Notes under the pieces: generated by a model | The model's database searches: none | The model's input: the letters and a program-made list of their open reading frames with translations, nothing else | Told to the model about the DNA's origin: nothing | Made by a program: the position numbers and the translations under genes | In this document: positions 1 through 6,151 of the stretch, in pieces | Numbering within the stretch: the first letter of the stretch is position 1 | Layout: the number at the start of each line of letters is the position of its first letter | Source of the DNA: CAJAUT01 sp043809365 | GTDB lineage: Bacteria; Patescibacteriota; Microgenomatia; UBA1400; UBA12108 | Length of the DNA: 16,141 nt | NCBI GenBank assembly: GCA_043809365.1 | Contig: JAZDDW010000021.1 | Coordinates: forward strand, 1-16,141 | Direction of reading: 5' to 3'

Positions 1-29
1 GAGCCAGTTGGCACTTAATATACCAGGTT

Positions 30-38
30 TGGTAATAT
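30..38 (+). promoter_or_regulatory. Extended -10 promoter of the Cys-rich protein gene
   Basis: TGG directly followed by TAATAT forms an extended -10 element, with 7 bases between the box and the ATG at 46. A TTGGCA at 8-13 could be the -35, but its 19-base spacing is loose. The start would fall at or next to the first codon, giving a leaderless message. Confidence 0.4.
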
Positions 39-45
39 ATGTATG

Positions 46-390
46 ATGCGAAAAATACTTTTTATTGCCCTCTTTATAATTGTGGTTTGTTTTATATTCA
101 TTGGTTATTCGATTTCAAATTCTCGGCAAAAAACTGAACAAAAGAACGTTAAGGTTGGTACAGAAATTATTCTTGATAAGAATGACTTTAATTATTGCGA
201 TAATAACGAGAGCTGTGTTTGGTACATTGAAAATCAAGGTGACCCTGCCGGGCGAGTTCACTGTACGGGGCTAAATTATTCTAAGACCTGTAGTAGTTGT
301 GAAAAATTACCTGAAAATCTGGCAAAAAGTTTACCATCCAGTTTTAAGTGTTTTTGTAACTCAAGCAATAAATGTCAGGAAAGCCAATAA
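46..390 (+). CDS. Small exported Cys-rich protein, unknown function
   Basis: This 114-residue protein has an N-terminal hydrophobic segment (about residues 3-22) that acts as a signal peptide or membrane anchor. It is followed by a polar domain with eight cysteines, including a CSSC and a CFC motif. An even number of cysteines outside the membrane suggests disulfide bonds, so it is probably exported. I recognise no family. There are two tandem ATGs (43 and 46); 46 is preferred because it sits 7 bases after an extended -10 box, the geometry repeated across this window. No Shine-Dalgarno is visible. The gene is AT-richer than the housekeeping genes further along. The following 213 bases hold no gene: I see only a weak hairpin (411-418 with 439-446) without a T tract. 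Confidence 0.6.
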   Translation: MRKILFIALFIIVVCFIFIGYSISNSRQKTEQKNVKVGTEIILDKNDFNYCDNNESCVWYIENQGDPAGRVHCTGLNYSKTCSSCEKLPENLAKSLPSSFKCFCNSSNKCQESQ

Positions 391-591
391 ATATTCACTT
401 TTTCTATTTCTTCTCTGACTTGAGCTACTAGTCTGAAATCAGAGAAAGCCTTGACCACACTACGCAAAAATGCTTCGGAGTGGCACGAAATATAAGACAA
501 TTGCGTGGTTATATTAGAGTTACGATTCTCGAGCCAGTAAAATTAGCCTCGGTTTTTGGTAACCCCTGGTGGACGCTCGAACCCTTCTTGA

Positions 592-597
592 TATAAT
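592..597 (+). promoter_or_regulatory. -10 box, leaderless promoter for the gene at 604
   Basis: A perfect TATAAT is followed by exactly 6 bases and then the ATG at 604. A weak -35 (TGGACG at 570-575, 16-base spacer) precedes it. Transcription would start on or beside the start codon, and no ribosome-binding site is present. Confidence 0.55.
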
Positions 598-603
598 CAA
601 AAT

Positions 604-912
604 ATGAAAGTTTTATTAAAAAATAAAAAATTGGCGGTTAATATACTTACGGCCTTGATTGTTTTTCAAGTTATATTTTTGCTTATGCAATTTCTCGTAT
701 TTGGGAAACTGTCCAGTTCTGTGACAAATGGTGTAAGCGACGATTCATCAATTTTTCCATTTTTATTTTTCTTTGTTTTTATTCCCCCCATATTATTATC
801 GAAAAAGAATAAATTGTCTGAAGAAAAGAAGGTTTTATTGATGTGGGGATTAGTTATTTTGGCGACTGTTGTACTATCTCTAATGGTGGTGGTATTAGCA
901 AAAGCTTGGTGA
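604..912 (+). CDS. Small three-helix membrane protein, unknown function
   Basis: A 102-residue, strongly hydrophobic protein with three predicted membrane segments (about residues 12-34, 50-66 and 79-100). They are joined by a short polar segment after helix 1 and a Lys/Glu-rich loop (around SKKNKLSEEKK) before helix 3. The positive N-terminus suggests it lies inside. No catalytic motif or family is recognised. It appears to be a single-gene transcription unit: a perfect TATAAT lies 6 bases upstream of the ATG, and the next gene is on the other strand. The antisense open frame over the same span is a shadow. Confidence 0.6.
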   Translation: MKVLLKNKKLAVNILTALIVFQVIFLLMQFLVFGKLSSSVTNGVSDDSSIFPFLFFFVFIPPILLSKKNKLSEEKKVLLMWGLVILATVVLSLMVVVLAKAW

Positions 913-976
913 AATAAGTTCAAATATCATCCATCAGTTGTGGCAAAGAGTATGGGAGTATCTAGTTGTTTAGATG

Positions 977-1420
977 TTACTGCCAATGTTGTCCGTGGTT
1001 GTAGCCAAACAGAGCTGTCATGACCGTTTCGATATCTATCTTGGTTAATAGGTGGTGATTGGTGCAATTAATAGATGAGTCTAGAGGCAAAAGGAGGGCG
1101 ATGATCGCGTTGGGGAAGTCGTCTCCGGCGATACGATTACATGACAAGTGGCCACAACGTAGACATTGATGAACGATCATCAGCTCTCCACTTGTTCGGC
1201 CAGTAAAATGGTTAGTGGTAATGTTTTTGAGAGTGAGGCCGATGGGTTGCATCCTAGCTCCACAGGTAGACCTTCTGTCGCCTGGAGTCTGAAGATCGAG
1301 ATGGCGAGAGTACAAACAAAGAGGGCAGTGATTGCGATGCTTTGTTCCTATGGCTTGAGTGGAAATTATGACATGACAATGGAGACATCGGAATGATGTC
1401 TCGCGGCGGCGAAATCGTTT
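977..1420 (-). CDS. RNHCP-domain zinc-ribbon protein, start codon apparently damaged
   Basis: The open frame from 1420 down to 977 encodes the order typical of RNHCP-domain proteins: FRCLHC, then GTKHRNHCPLC, then SRHLDL, PGDR, CGARMQPIGL, a GELMIVHQCLRCG knuckle and NRIAGDD. The CxxC pairs would bind zinc. The molecular role of the family is not established. The frame has no ATG, GTG or TTG before the first zinc knuckle. Upstream of Lys-Arg-Phe it reads TGA TAG; the sequence there is ATAG where ATG would be expected, one base away from a normal start. The only ordinary start in frame is TTG at 1315, which would cut off the first two Cys pairs. About 40 residues after the core are an unrecognised tail. 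Either a start-codon lesion, a consensus error, or a non-standard start; the domain identity itself is firm. Confidence 0.7.
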   Translation of the reverse strand, partial: KRFRRRETSFRCLHCHVIISTQAIGTKHRNHCPLCLYSRHLDLQTPGDRRSTCGARMQPIGLTLKNITTNHFTGRTSGELMIVHQCLRCGHLSCNRIAGDDFPNAIIALLLPLDSSINCTNHHLLTKIDIETVMTALFGYNHGQHWQ

Positions 1421-1431
1421 CTATCAAAGCG

Positions 1432-1437
1432 TTTATA
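1432..1437 (-). promoter_or_regulatory. Possible -10 box for the RNHCP gene
   Basis: On the minus strand TATAAA is followed by 7 bases and then ATAG at 1424-1421, exactly where a leaderless ATG would be expected. No convincing -35 is seen. Confidence 0.35.
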
Positions 1438-1485
1438 TGTCATCTGTGGTGATTTTAGCATACTAGTTACTATAGGTCAATTAAT

Positions 1486-2175
1486 CTAATTTGACTGATT
1501 GCCCCGAGTTATTATTTCTTGCCTGGCCATGTCGATGCGGACGTGGTAGGGGTTGCTCCTATAGAAGATGGGCCAGAGGGGAGAGTAGTCGTCGAGCGGC
1601 GGGAGATGTCCAGCGCGGAATTTTTCTGTTGAAGTGATCATGCCGTTTGGATCGGTGATACGTGCAACGGCGAAACGGTCTGCCTCCTTTTCGCTCACCA
1701 TGCCATATTGGATACAGAGCAGGCCAAAAGTGATCCCGATAATTGGGATGAGATAAAGCTTGCGGTGTTTGTGAATGAAAAAACAACCAATGACAAAAAG
1801 AAATAAGCCAAATAGGATCTCTTTAACGGTGTGGTTAAGGAGGTAGTGTCCGGTCTCGTGGAGAACGACATATTCTTTTTCGCTACCCGTAAAAGTGTCG
1901 TTGAGATTGCTAGAGACTGTCATGAACGGGTGTCCTGGGACACCAATCATGGCGGCGTGGGGTTGATCCGACGCAATAATTTGAAAAGATTCGAGTTGTA
2001 AGCCTGTTTTTTCTTTGATCAGAGTAATGAGTGATGAATCGGTAACTTTAGTTAGGATCTGGCGTTTTTGCCCTAGACTAGTGAGGTTGAGCTGTAGTGT
2101 CATCCATGTTGCTACACAGAAGATGATGAGAAATAAAATGACGTAGCGCGAGATTGATGAGAGGAATTTGATCAT
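1486..2175 (-). CDS. M48-like membrane-bound zinc metallopeptidase
   Basis: The 229-residue product has an N-terminal membrane anchor (about 8-27), a zinc-binding HETGH motif at about 106-110, two further membrane segments (about 118-135 and 140-158), and an EKEAD motif at 162-166 that supplies the third zinc ligand as in the M48 (HtpX/Ste24-like) peptidases. A C-terminal SNPYHVRIDM resembles the family's substrate-side HP..RI motif. It probably cleaves membrane or misfolded proteins at the cell membrane. It is shorter than HtpX and no subfamily can be assigned. An in-frame ATG at 2202 exists, but 2175 is preferred because a near-consensus promoter ends 6 bases before it and the membrane anchor then begins right after the start. 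It is divergent from the gene at 2203. Confidence 0.8.
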   Translation of the reverse strand: MIKFLSSISRYVILFLIIFCVATWMTLQLNLTSLGQKRQILTKVTDSSLITLIKEKTGLQLESFQIIASDQPHAAMIGVPGHPFMTVSSNLNDTFTGSEKEYVVLHETGHYLLNHTVKEILFGLFLFVIGCFFIHKHRKLYLIPIIGITFGLLCIQYGMVSEKEADRFAVARITDPNGMITSTEKFRAGHLPPLDDYSPLWPIFYRSNPYHVRIDMARQEIITRGNQSN

Positions 2176-2181
2176 AATGTC

Positions 2182-2209
2182 ATTATAGCTATTTGGTAAC
2201 ATATGTCAG
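2182..2209 (-). promoter_or_regulatory. Leaderless promoter of the M48-like peptidase
   Basis: On the minus strand CTGACA (2209-2204), a 16-base spacer, TATAAT (2187-2182), 6 bases and ATG at 2175. The -35 overlaps the start of the divergent gene at 2203. This is one of the best leaderless promoters in the window. Confidence 0.65.
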
Positions 2210-2583
2210 ATGACGAGACAAAGAAACAAGAGGCGCTAGAGCAACACGTTGCGAAAGCTCCAGCAATTATTAGGAAGATCTTGCTGGAGCTAGGTTTTAA
2301 CAGAGATCGGATTGAGAAAATTGTGGAGACAGTGGTCGCGCATAAATTTGTTGATCCCCAAGAGAAGGAAAAACAAATGCTGATAGATGCGGATACGTTG
2401 GCTGATATTTATAAAGAAGCATTCTATAGCGATGCGAAGTCATATAACTCTACACTTCTAAAGCTGTTAGAGTTCCGAAGTAAAAATAGATTTTATTCAC
2501 AGACTGCCAAAGATATATTTCGTAAACAATTATTGGCTAGACAGGCTGAGATTGATTCTTCTAGGAGAAAATTTTGCAAGTAA
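2203..2583 (+). CDS. Truncated HD-domain-like protein
   Basis: A 126-residue helical protein without signal or membrane segments. The stretch ILLELGFNRDRIEKIVETVVAH, then KEKQMLIDADTLADI, matches the second half of HD-domain phosphohydrolases, where an H and a DAD element contribute to the metal site. The N-terminal helices with the first His and the HD pair are absent, because the frame begins directly at the divergent peptidase promoter. It may be a catalytically dead remnant or a small helical protein that only resembles the fold. No clear Shine-Dalgarno precedes the ATG; a TGG-TAACAT box abuts it, which would place transcription start inside the gene, so the start is uncertain. Confidence 0.5.
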   Translation: MSDDETKKQEALEQHVAKAPAIIRKILLELGFNRDRIEKIVETVVAHKFVDPQEKEKQMLIDADTLADIYKEAFYSDAKSYNSTLLKLLEFRSKNRFYSQTAKDIFRKQLLARQAEIDSSRRKFCK

Positions 2584-2665
2584 CCCAGGGATTGTTCGTA
2601 TAAGATCAGGAATGGGGAGCCAGTTTTTTGGATTGTTCGATTGAATAACTTCAAGATTAATTTGA

Positions 2666-2671
2666 TACAAT
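2666..2671 (+). promoter_or_regulatory. -10 box for the arsM-like gene
   Basis: TACAAT lies 8 bases before the ATG at 2680, with TTGAAT (2641-2646) as a possible -35 at a long 19-base spacing. A ten-base direct repeat (GGATTGTTCG at 2589-2598 and 2630-2639) lies just upstream and could be a regulator site. Confidence 0.4.
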
Positions 2672-2679
2672 GTAAAGAT

Positions 2680-3423
2680 ATGGCGAAAGTAGACCCAATT
2701 AAAAAAGTAGTAAAAGAATCTTACGCAAAAATAGCTCAATCGTCTGAATGCTGTTGCAATTGCGGATGCGACTCAAACAATAAAGCTCAAAGGCAATCGG
2801 GCAAGATGGGATATTCGCAGTCTGAAATGGACAAAGCACCACAAGGTTCAAATCTTGGTCTTGGGTGTGGAAATCCTACCGCTATTGCTTCCCTGAAGGA
2901 AGGCGAGGTTGTTCTTGACTTGGGTTCTGGGGCTGGTTTTGATGCTTTCTTAGCTTCCCCCAAAGTCGGGACGACAGGGAAAGTTATTGGAGTAGATATG
3001 ACTGATGAGATGTTGGAAAAGGCAAGGGAAAATGCTAGCAAGGGCAATTATTCCAATGTGGAGTTTAGAAAAGGTGATATAGAATCACTACCCATTGATG
3101 GGGCAACAATTGATGCAATTATTTCAAACTGCGTCATCAATCTTGCTCCGAATAAAGATAAAGTATTTAAGGAAGCATATCGGGTACTGAAAACAGGTGG
3201 AAGATTGATGGTTTCAGATGTCGTGTTGATAAGGTCATTACCCGAAAAAATAAAAAACGACAAAGAGTTGCTTGTGGGTTGTGTTAGTGGAGCAATTCTA
3301 AAAGAGGAATATTTAAATCTATTAAGGGAAGCTGGTTTTACTGACGTCACTATTTACAAAGAAACGCCTGCATTTTTGGAAGAATATGCAGTTAGTATGA
3401 CATACTCTGCCTTTAAAAGTTGA
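2680..3423 (+). CDS. arsM: Arsenite methyltransferase (ArsM family)
   Basis: The enzyme transfers methyl groups from S-adenosylmethionine to arsenite in the cytoplasm, producing methylated and volatile arsenic species. The 247-residue protein shows the SAM-binding motif VLDLGSGAGFD (about 78-88), VIGVDMT (102-108) and GDIESLP. The cysteines characteristic of ArsM are all present: GLGCGNP (C63), ISNCVINL (C151) and VGCVSGAI (C201), plus an N-terminal Cys cluster SECCCNCGC (22-30) that could bind metalloid. The start at 2680 is chosen over the upstream TTG (2641) because the -10 box falls inside that longer frame. It stands alone, with no arsR-like regulator or arsenite pump next to it, and it is AT-richer than the housekeeping genes, which would fit acquisition by transfer. 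A related COG2226 methyltransferase with another substrate is less likely. Confidence 0.82.
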   Translation: MAKVDPIKKVVKESYAKIAQSSECCCNCGCDSNNKAQRQSGKMGYSQSEMDKAPQGSNLGLGCGNPTAIASLKEGEVVLDLGSGAGFDAFLASPKVGTTGKVIGVDMTDEMLEKARENASKGNYSNVEFRKGDIESLPIDGATIDAIISNCVINLAPNKDKVFKEAYRVLKTGGRLMVSDVVLIRSLPEKIKNDKELLVGCVSGAILKEEYLNLLREAGFTDVTIYKETPAFLEEYAVSMTYSAFKS

Positions 3424-3428
3424 GATTA

Positions 3429-4052
3429 TTACGCGGAGATTTTGAGGGTTGTCCTATCCCACAGGGCAAGCTGTCTGACGGGGTATCCCTTGATCCAATC
3501 GTTAATGGTGGTGATTGGCTCACTAAAATTATAGGGCGGTAATCGCAGATTCAGTTCTCGGAAGGACCCCGTGACGATGTCTGTGTTTTTGAGGCAGTTG
3601 GGATGAGTTGATGTGAGTAAATATTTGATGTGACTGTTGAGAAAATGATCCAAAGTTTGCATAATATCCCGATTGGATAGATGAAAAAGACAATCTCGAC
3701 AAAGCCACAAATCTGCACTTGGCAACTTGTCATGCACAATATCTAATTGGATAAATTGTGTGTCTTTGTTATGGTAAAGACGCTGATTGTTTTCTATGAG
3801 AGTGGCAACAATATCTCCACCAAGATAGGTAATTGGGGTCTTCCACTTGATTAGTTTGAACCAATTGTAATCTCCACAAGGAGCATCCAGAATGGATTTA
3901 ACTCTCAACTTGTGAATGAGATTGGGTAGTACCCGACGAATATTTTGAGTGTATTTTACAGTGGAACCGGATCCAGAAACACTCTCTTGATCACCCCACG
4001 AGTTTGTGTCGTAGCAATGAGTAAAGATGCGCTCTAAATCGTGTGACTGCAT
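3429..4052 (-). CDS. Class I SAM-dependent methyltransferase, substrate unknown
   Basis: A 207-residue protein with a Rossmann methyltransferase core: motif I ILDAPCGDYNWF (about 54-65), an acidic residue after strand 2 (YLGGDI, 76-81), FIQLDIV (100-106) and the post-strand-4 motif LWLCRDCLFHLS (115-126). The DAPCGDYNW form of motif I resembles a methyltransferase group often found among sugar or surface-polymer genes, but no such genes are adjacent here, so the substrate stays open. It converges on the arsM-like gene with only a few bases between the stops. A minus-strand TATAAT at 4081-4076 may be its promoter, leaving a short leader without an obvious Shine-Dalgarno. Confidence 0.72.
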   Translation of the reverse strand: MQSHDLERIFTHCYDTNSWGDQESVSGSGSTVKYTQNIRRVLPNLIHKLRVKSILDAPCGDYNWFKLIKWKTPITYLGGDIVATLIENNQRLYHNKDTQFIQLDIVHDKLPSADLWLCRDCLFHLSNRDIMQTLDHFLNSHIKYLLTSTHPNCLKNTDIVTGSFRELNLRLPPYNFSEPITTINDWIKGYPVRQLALWDRTTLKISA

Positions 4053-4115
4053 AGTAGGGAGATACTTAATAATGAATTATACAATGCAGGCGTGTATTGA
4101 CGGTAATAGTCGGTG

Positions 4116-4144
4116 TTGACAACTACTACAACTAGTGGTACTAT
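4116..4144 (+). promoter_or_regulatory. Consensus leaderless promoter of the RHH operon
   Basis: TTGACA, a spacer of exactly 17 bases, and TACTAT are followed by 7 bases and the ATG at 4152. This is the clearest vegetative promoter in the window, and it leaves no room for a ribosome-binding site. Confidence 0.7.
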
Positions 4145-4151
4145 ATCAATT

Positions 4152-4319
4152 ATGACAACTGATGATAAACAAAGAGTCACACTTTTCCTAAATCCGGCGA
4201 TTTTGAAGCATGCGAGGGCGGAGGCGGTAGTGAAAGATCTCACGCTGACTAGTCTAGTTGAAAAAGCTTTGATTGCGTATTTACCCAAGGTAACAGTTAT
4301 TAAGAAAGTAGGCCTATAA
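4152..4319 (+). CDS. Ribbon-helix-helix (CopG/Arc-like) DNA-binding protein
   Basis: A 55-residue protein with a short beta strand (RVTLFLN), a helix (PAILKHARAEAVVKD), a turn (LTLT) and a second helix (SLVEKALIAYLP), the ribbon-helix-helix layout of small dimeric repressors. The longer frame from GTG at 4113 would begin inside the promoter, so ATG 4152 is the start. It is the first gene of a three-gene operon and, as the only DNA-binding candidate there, could repress its own promoter. No toxin partner is adjacent: the next gene is a membrane-associated YtxH-like protein, so a classical toxin-antitoxin pair is not supported. Confidence 0.65.
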   Translation: MTTDDKQRVTLFLNPAILKHARAEAVVKDLTLTSLVEKALIAYLPKVTVIKKVGL

Positions 4320-4330
4320 AGGAGGAGAAT

Positions 4331-4615
4331 ATGAAAGAAAACAACGGAAAGGGGACAGCTAGGGCGGCAGTTACCGGAGCGGTGGTAGGAGCTGGGGCGG
4401 TGATTGCTGGGGTTGTGGCTCTCTCGGATAAAAAGAATCAAGAAAAAATACGGAAAGCCTTTCAGAAAGCAAAAGACTTTGTACATAAATATGCAGAGAG
4501 AACTCAAACTGAAGTAAAAGAGGGGAAGACTACAATCAAAAAAGTGGCTAATCAAGCCATAAAATCGGCCGAGAAAGTAACCAAAACGGTCAAAAAGAAA
4601 GTGAGGGAAATATGA
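4331..4615 (+). CDS. YtxH-like protein with glycine-rich anchor and Lys-rich helix
   Basis: A 94-residue protein: a Gly/Ala/Val-rich hydrophobic segment with small-residue spacing (about 14-32, GAVVGAGAVIAGVV) followed by a long, Lys-rich amphipathic helix to the end (KKNQEKIRKAF... VKKKVREI). This layout matches YtxH-like general-stress proteins, which sit in the membrane with the helix in the cytoplasm; the basic tail could also touch nucleic acid. An AGGAGG Shine-Dalgarno lies just after the stop of the ribbon-helix-helix gene, and the stop overlaps the next start (ATGA), so the three genes should be translated together. Confidence 0.65.
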   Translation: MKENNGKGTARAAVTGAVVGAGAVIAGVVALSDKKNQEKIRKAFQKAKDFVHKYAERTQTEVKEGKTTIKKVANQAIKSAEKVTKTVKKKVREI

Positions 4616-4752
4616 ATCTCTCAACCAATTTGAGTCCGCTAGCCTCGTTGCTTTTTGGCATTTTGATTCTGATGTTCCCGAAATTTCTCAATTATTTGAT
4701 CGCACTCTATCTGATAATTGTCGGAGTGATTGGATTGGGACTAATTAGATAG
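4612..4752 (+). CDS. DUF3096-like 46-residue membrane protein
   Basis: A tiny protein, with an ATG overlapping the TGA of the previous gene (ATGA). It consists of two hydrophobic segments around a proline-containing turn: LASLLFGILILMFPKFLNYL, then IALYLIIVGVIGLGLI. This matches the small DUF3096 family (I/L-rich, FP turn, Y-L-I-x-x-G). The function of that family is unknown; small size and hydrophobicity suggest a membrane peptide acting with partners, here plausibly the YtxH-like protein. Translational coupling through the ATGA overlap supports that it is a real gene. Confidence 0.7.
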   Translation: MNLSTNLSPLASLLFGILILMFPKFLNYLIALYLIIVGVIGLGLIR

Positions 4753-4774
4753 TGAATGGGGGGAAGCTTTCTGC

Positions 4775-5434
4775 TTAAAGGAGTTTTTTCAGGAGGAGGG
4801 AGACAAGTAGGGAGGTGAGCGTGGAAGCAGCCACTGCGCTGACGATAATGGTAGTTTGTTTGCAATTACAACTAGAAATTGAAGTGGGGGTGGGGGTGGG
4901 AGCGAGCGAAGCGGGAGGAGGGGGGGACTGAGTGGCGGAGGGGGAGAGAGTGGCGGAGGGGGAAGGGGTGACCCCACCTTCTTTGTATAATCGGATGGCA
5001 CCGGTGCCTCCTGGCTTGAGACACTGTTTGGCGTTGGGAATCACAGTGGTGTATTTACCCTTGGGGAATAATTTGTTGATGGCATAATCGGCATTGCACC
5101 AAAGTTGTTGATAGGGATCGCAGCTGGCGCGGGTCGCCGTAAACTCGGCGAATTTTTCGCCGTCTTTGAAGACTTGGACGGGAAGGGTGGTTTCTCCTTG
5201 GCTCCAGTTGTACCAGACTTGGAATTTGGTGACTTGGACGTCCTCGGTCAATTCCCAAGCGGACTTATCGGTCAATTGGCAGGCACCAAGATAATGGTTA
5301 GTAGAATCAAAGAATTCAACTTCTGTGGCGGAGACTTTGGGGACAACAATAAAAGCAGGAAGGAAGAGAAGGCTGAAAAAGATGATTCTGTTCAACATAG
5401 TCGGTGTCGAGTAAATTTGGCGATATCTTAGCAT
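4775..5434 (-). CDS. Exported surface protein with C-terminal membrane anchor
   Basis: The 219-residue product has a signal peptide (hydrophobic core IIFFSLLFLPAFIVV, likely cut after VSA) and a globular domain of about 110 residues with four Cys and many aromatic residues. A Pro/Ser/Thr linker and a C-terminal hydrophobic segment ending in a Lys-Lys-Leu-Leu tail follow. It is therefore anchored in the cytoplasmic membrane with the domain outside. The domain is not recognised. The start is uncertain: ATG 5434 has a GAGG 5 bases upstream, while ATG 5398 starts directly at the signal peptide, and TTGACT with TAAGAT would favour the later one. The linker is encoded by near-exact repeats on a G-rich plus strand. 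Confidence 0.65.
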   Translation of the reverse strand: MLRYRQIYSTPTMLNRIIFFSLLFLPAFIVVPKVSATEVEFFDSTNHYLGACQLTDKSAWELTEDVQVTKFQVWYNWSQGETTLPVQVFKDGEKFAEFTATRASCDPYQQLWCNADYAINKLFPKGKYTTVIPNAKQCLKPGGTGAIRLYKEGGVTPSPSATLSPSATQSPPPPASLAPTPTPTSISSCNCKQTTIIVSAVAASTLTSLLVSLLLKKLL

Positions 5435-5464
5435 TTTCCCCTCGGATTAGTCAAGACAGAACGT

Positions 5465-5761
5465 CTATGATTTCATTTCAAGTTGTTGGAACCAACCCTT
5501 CCTAAACATCTTGGCGATCACGGCGTAAACTGCGACGTCGAGCCAACTATCGTCGATACTTTCATTGGCGGGAGTTTTACTTTGATCCATGAGTAGGTTT
5601 TTGAGCCGCTCGACTTTTTCTGACTCGCGGAAGGCGATGCCGAGCTCCTTGATCGAGAGGATGTTGCCTTTGCCGTAGTCTCGATGTTTTTTGATAAAGG
5701 TGGTGAGCATTTCTTCACAAATAGCCTTGAATGCTTCATCGAGATACTTGGGTTCTGACAT
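5465..5761 (-). CDS. Nucleotide modification associated domain 1 (DUF1599-like) protein
   Basis: A 98-residue helical protein carrying the pattern of the Nmad1/DUF1599 group: KKHRDYGKGNIL (about 24-35), REsEKveRLknLL (44-57) and NESIDDSWLDVAVYAVIAKM (67-86). Acidic residues on these helices coordinate metal in the related all-alpha nucleotide pyrophosphatases (MazG/dUTPase type), so a role on nucleotides is likely but the substrate is unknown. Such proteins are common in phages. The start at 5761 has a GGAGG Shine-Dalgarno 6-7 bases upstream; the longer frame to 5971 runs through the divergent promoter and is discarded. The surface-protein gene follows 30 bases downstream on the same strand. 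Confidence 0.75.
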   Translation of the reverse strand: MSEPKYLDEAFKAICEEMLTTFIKKHRDYGKGNILSIKELGIAFRESEKVERLKNLLMDQSKTPANESIDDSWLDVAVYAVIAKMFRKGWFQQLEMKS

Positions 5762-5793
5762 AGATATCCTCCAATAAATTGTTAGAATAATAC

Positions 5794-5799
5794 TATAAT
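5794..5799. promoter_or_regulatory. Shared divergent -10 region between the genes at 5761 and 5823
   Basis: TATAAT on the plus strand (5794-5799) overlaps TATTAT on the minus strand (5800-5795), so one AT-rich box may open for both divergent genes. Both genes here have Shine-Dalgarno sequences and short leaders, unlike the leaderless starts elsewhere. Confidence 0.45.
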
Positions 5800-5822
5800 A
5801 CGGTATACGGAGGGTAAAAGTT

Positions 5823-6143
5823 ATGAAATGGGTAATTATGGCACCACTATTGCTGATATTTGTACCGTTACTGCTGGGGATAATTTGGTTTTTCCGTCTA
5901 GTGGGAAAACTGGCAAGTAACGCACGAAAAGACGAGTGGGAGGGAGAGGTTGTGGACAAGTCGCACAACACAAAAGATAAGATGGGGGAGAAGGGAGAGG
6001 AACATTTTTATACCCTGTACATCAAAACGACCAAGGGAGAGGAGAGAAAGATCCCGGTGATGGCAAATGTGTATGCGACAGCAAAAATAGGCGATAAATA
6101 CCAGAAAATTAAAGGCGAGCTGAACCCTAAGAAAGTGGGGTAG
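5823..6143 (+). CDS. Membrane-anchored small beta-rich protein (DUF7489-like)
   Basis: A 106-residue protein with one N-terminal membrane segment (about 5-27) and a C-terminal domain starting EWEGEVVDK, continuing EHFYTLYIKTTKGEERKIPV and ending KIGDKYQKIKGELNP. The last part looks like a small beta-barrel, in which a 'V-x-D-K...Y-x-L-x-x-K-x-x-x-G' strand pattern and a 'x-x-G-D-x-x-x-K' turn resemble DUF7489-type proteins; that match is from memory and tentative. The start has GGAGGG 8 bases upstream. The lipoprotein gene follows after 8 bases with its own Shine-Dalgarno, so the two form an operon. Confidence 0.55.
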   Translation: MKWVIMAPLLLIFVPLLLGIIWFFRLVGKLASNARKDEWEGEVVDKSHNTKDKMGEKGEEHFYTLYIKTTKGEERKIPVMANVYATAKIGDKYQKIKGELNPKKVG

Positions 6144-6151
6144 GAGGAAAG

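Noticed and set aside
411..446. Hairpin as terminator of the first gene
   Set aside because: An 8-base stem around a 20-base loop without a T tract is too weak to call.
1166..1396. Plus-strand open frame of 76 codons
   Set aside because: It is the antisense of the RNHCP zinc-ribbon gene, whose conserved motifs are unmistakable on the minus strand.
4034..4624. 196-codon minus-strand open frame
   Set aside because: It runs through the RHH promoter and antisense to the three-gene operon, which has clear start signals and overlaps.
4880..4970. CRISPR or tandem-repeat array
   Set aside because: The repeats are short, adjacent and in frame as a Ser/Thr/Pro linker; there are no regular unique spacers.
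5762..5971. N-terminal extension of the Nmad1-like protein
   Set aside because: It crosses the divergent promoter and the opposite gene; the Shine-Dalgarno and homology fix the start at 5761.
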